Assembly: GCF_046097095.1 (NCBI RefSeq)
Contig: NZ_CP175698.1
Location: 1,984,001-2,048,000, forward strand
Direction: 5' to 3'
DNA: 64,000 nucleotides
Source of the DNA: Natrinema sp046097095
GTDB taxonomy: Archaea > Halobacteriota > Halobacteria > Halobacteriales > Natrialbaceae
In this document: positions 63,009 through 64,000 of the stretch, piece after piece
How the letters are laid out: each line of letters starts with the position of its first letter
Position numbering within the stretch: the first letter of the stretch is position 1
Made by a program: the position numbers and the translations under genes
Notes under the pieces: generated by a model
What the model saw: only the letters and a program-made list of their open reading frames with translations
Told to the model about the DNA's origin: nothing
Databases searched by the model: none

Positions 63009-64000
63009 TCACCGGTTGCGCGACGGCGCGGAGTCGGCTTCGGGCTCGGTTCCGCCGCCGGAGGCATCCTCGAGTTCGGCATCGGCGTCCGTCCCGGGCT
63101 CGGGGTCCGTGTCGGGCTCGTCGCTTTCCGGTGCGACCGCAGGCACGTCCACGGCGTTGACCGCGTGGCGGACGACGGCGCTCGCCTCGACGCCCTCGAC
63201 GGTCGCCTCGGTGGTGCGGACGATCCGGTGGGCCATCGTCGGCCGGGCGAGGCGCTTGACGTCGTCCGGGGTCACGTACGAGCGGCCGTCGATCAGCGCC
63301 GCGGCGCGAGCGGCTTCGAACACGCGCTGGACGCCCCGCGGCGAGACGCCGGTGTCAGCCCGCCGGTCGGCCCGCGTCTTCCGTGCGAGGTCGACGATGT
63401 AGCCGCGGACCTTCTCGTCGACGGTGACGTCTTCCGTCATGTCCTGAAGCGTGCGGACCGTCCGCGCGCTCGCGACCGAGTCGACGCTCGGCGAGAGCGA
63501 CCGTCGGTTCGCCCGCCGCTCGAGCAGTCCGAGCTCGCCGTCGCGGTCAGGGTAGCCCAGCGAGGTCTTGACGCTGAAGCGGTCGCGCTGGGCCTCGGGC
63601 AGGCGGAACGTCCCTTCCTGTTCGATCGGATTCTGGGTCGCAACGACCACGAACGGCTCGGGTAGCTCGTGGGTCGTGCCGTCGACGCTGACCTGCCCTT
63701 CCTCCATGGCCTCGAGCAGCGCGGCCTGTGTCTTCGGCGGCGCGCGGTTGATCTCGTCGGCCAAGACGACGTTCGTGAACACCGGTCCCTCGGCGAACTC
63801 GAACGCGCCGGCTTGCTCGTCGTAGATCATCGATCCGGTCACGTCCGAGGGCAGCAGGTCGGGCGTGAACTGGAGCCGCTTGAACTTGAGGCCCAGCGAC
63901 TCGGCGATCACGCGCGCGGTGACCGTCTTCCCCGTTCCCGGCACGTCCTCGAGCAAGACGTGGCCGCGGGCGAGCACGGCGGAGAGCACGGTGTGGAGAA
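63009..64000 (-). CDS. MoxR-family AAA+ ATPase, second copy (5' end outside the window)
   Basis: The frame is open to the last base of the window with no start needed, so the N-terminus lies beyond 64000. Visible are Walker A (EDVPGTGKTVTARVIAESLG), Walker B with the MoxR signature (VVLADEINRAPPKTQAALLE), sensor 1 (VVVATQNPIEQEGTFRLPEA) and the lid (TGVSPRGVQRVFEAARAAAL). The C-terminus ends in an acidic disordered tail (EPDTDPEPGTDADAELEDAS). It is a paralogue of the ATPase at 45064-46044, and the presence of two copies suggests separate partner sets. Confidence 0.93.
   Translation of the reverse strand, partial: LHTVLSAVLARGHVLLEDVPGTGKTVTARVIAESLGLKFKRLQFTPDLLPSDVTGSMIYDEQAGAFEFAEGPVFTNVVLADEINRAPPKTQAALLEAMEEGQVSVDGTTHELPEPFVVVATQNPIEQEGTFRLPEAQRDRFSVKTSLGYPDRDGELGLLERRANRRSLSPSVDSVASARTVRTLQDMTEDVTVDEKVRGYIVDLARKTRADRRADTGVSPRGVQRVFEAARAAALIDGRSYVTPDDVKRLARPTMAHRIVRTTEATVEGVEASAVVRHAVNAVDVPAVAPESDEPDTDPEPGTDADAELEDASGGGTEPEADSAPSRNR

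Overview
The window is a piece of a haloarchaeal chromosome (class Halobacteria; the 16S rRNA and gene content look Natrialbales-like, but I cannot place the genus). The signs are GC-rich DNA, strongly acidic proteins, leaderless TATA-box promoters, GTG starts, a 16S-tRNA-Ala-23S-5S-tRNA-Cys operon behind a ladder of archaeal promoters, coenzyme F420 genes, and haloarchaea-only families.

Region 1 (1-4749) holds the 3' end of lipA and the E1alpha, E1beta and E2 genes of a 2-oxoacid (pyruvate) dehydrogenase complex. The E3 partner (lpdA, 27096-28559) lies 22 kb downstream. Between them (4799-26969) sits a contractile injection system (CIS, phage-tail-like) cluster: sheath, two tube proteins, LysM tube-initiator protein, gp27-like hub, gp5-like spike, PAAR tip, gp25, two baseplate-J proteins and a tail-I protein fused to a propeller-like head. 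Non-canonical parts include a 1551-residue low-complexity protein, a six-helix membrane protein with a soluble C-terminal domain, several very small genes and a divergent accessory gene. I see no capsid, terminase, portal or integrase, so this is a CIS rather than a prophage. I also see no CIS AAA+ ATPase, tape measure, tail terminator or fibre. The sheath gene carries one in-frame TGA (codon 117) where the family usually has glycine. One baseplate gene has a perfect 111-bp in-frame tandem duplication.

Region 2 (28560-36860) contains a small regulator/membrane-protein pair, the rRNA operon with five promoter-like elements and processing stems, tRNA-Ala, tRNA-Cys, tRNA-Lys, a conserved haloarchaeal DNA-binding-like protein and a 46-residue acidic protein. 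An 846-base stretch without a convincing gene follows.

Region 3 (37700-64000) is ordinary haloarchaeal housekeeping: ferritin-like protein, RimI-like acetyltransferase, Nudix hydrolases, rhodanese, aIF1/SUI1, a moxR-DUF58-transglutaminase operon, cold-shock protein, F420-dependent reductase coupled to cofE, a hydantoinase/oxoprolinase pair with an atypical NRAMP-like transporter, a phosphodiesterase, a Nudix-eIF2B fusion, a D-2-hydroxyacid dehydrogenase, EngB, a DUF389 membrane protein, an archaellum FlaG-like protein, a NOG1-type GTPase, a DUF5518 membrane protein and a second MoxR ATPase cut by the window end.

All family names come from reading the translated sequence and remembered motifs. 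No database search was run.
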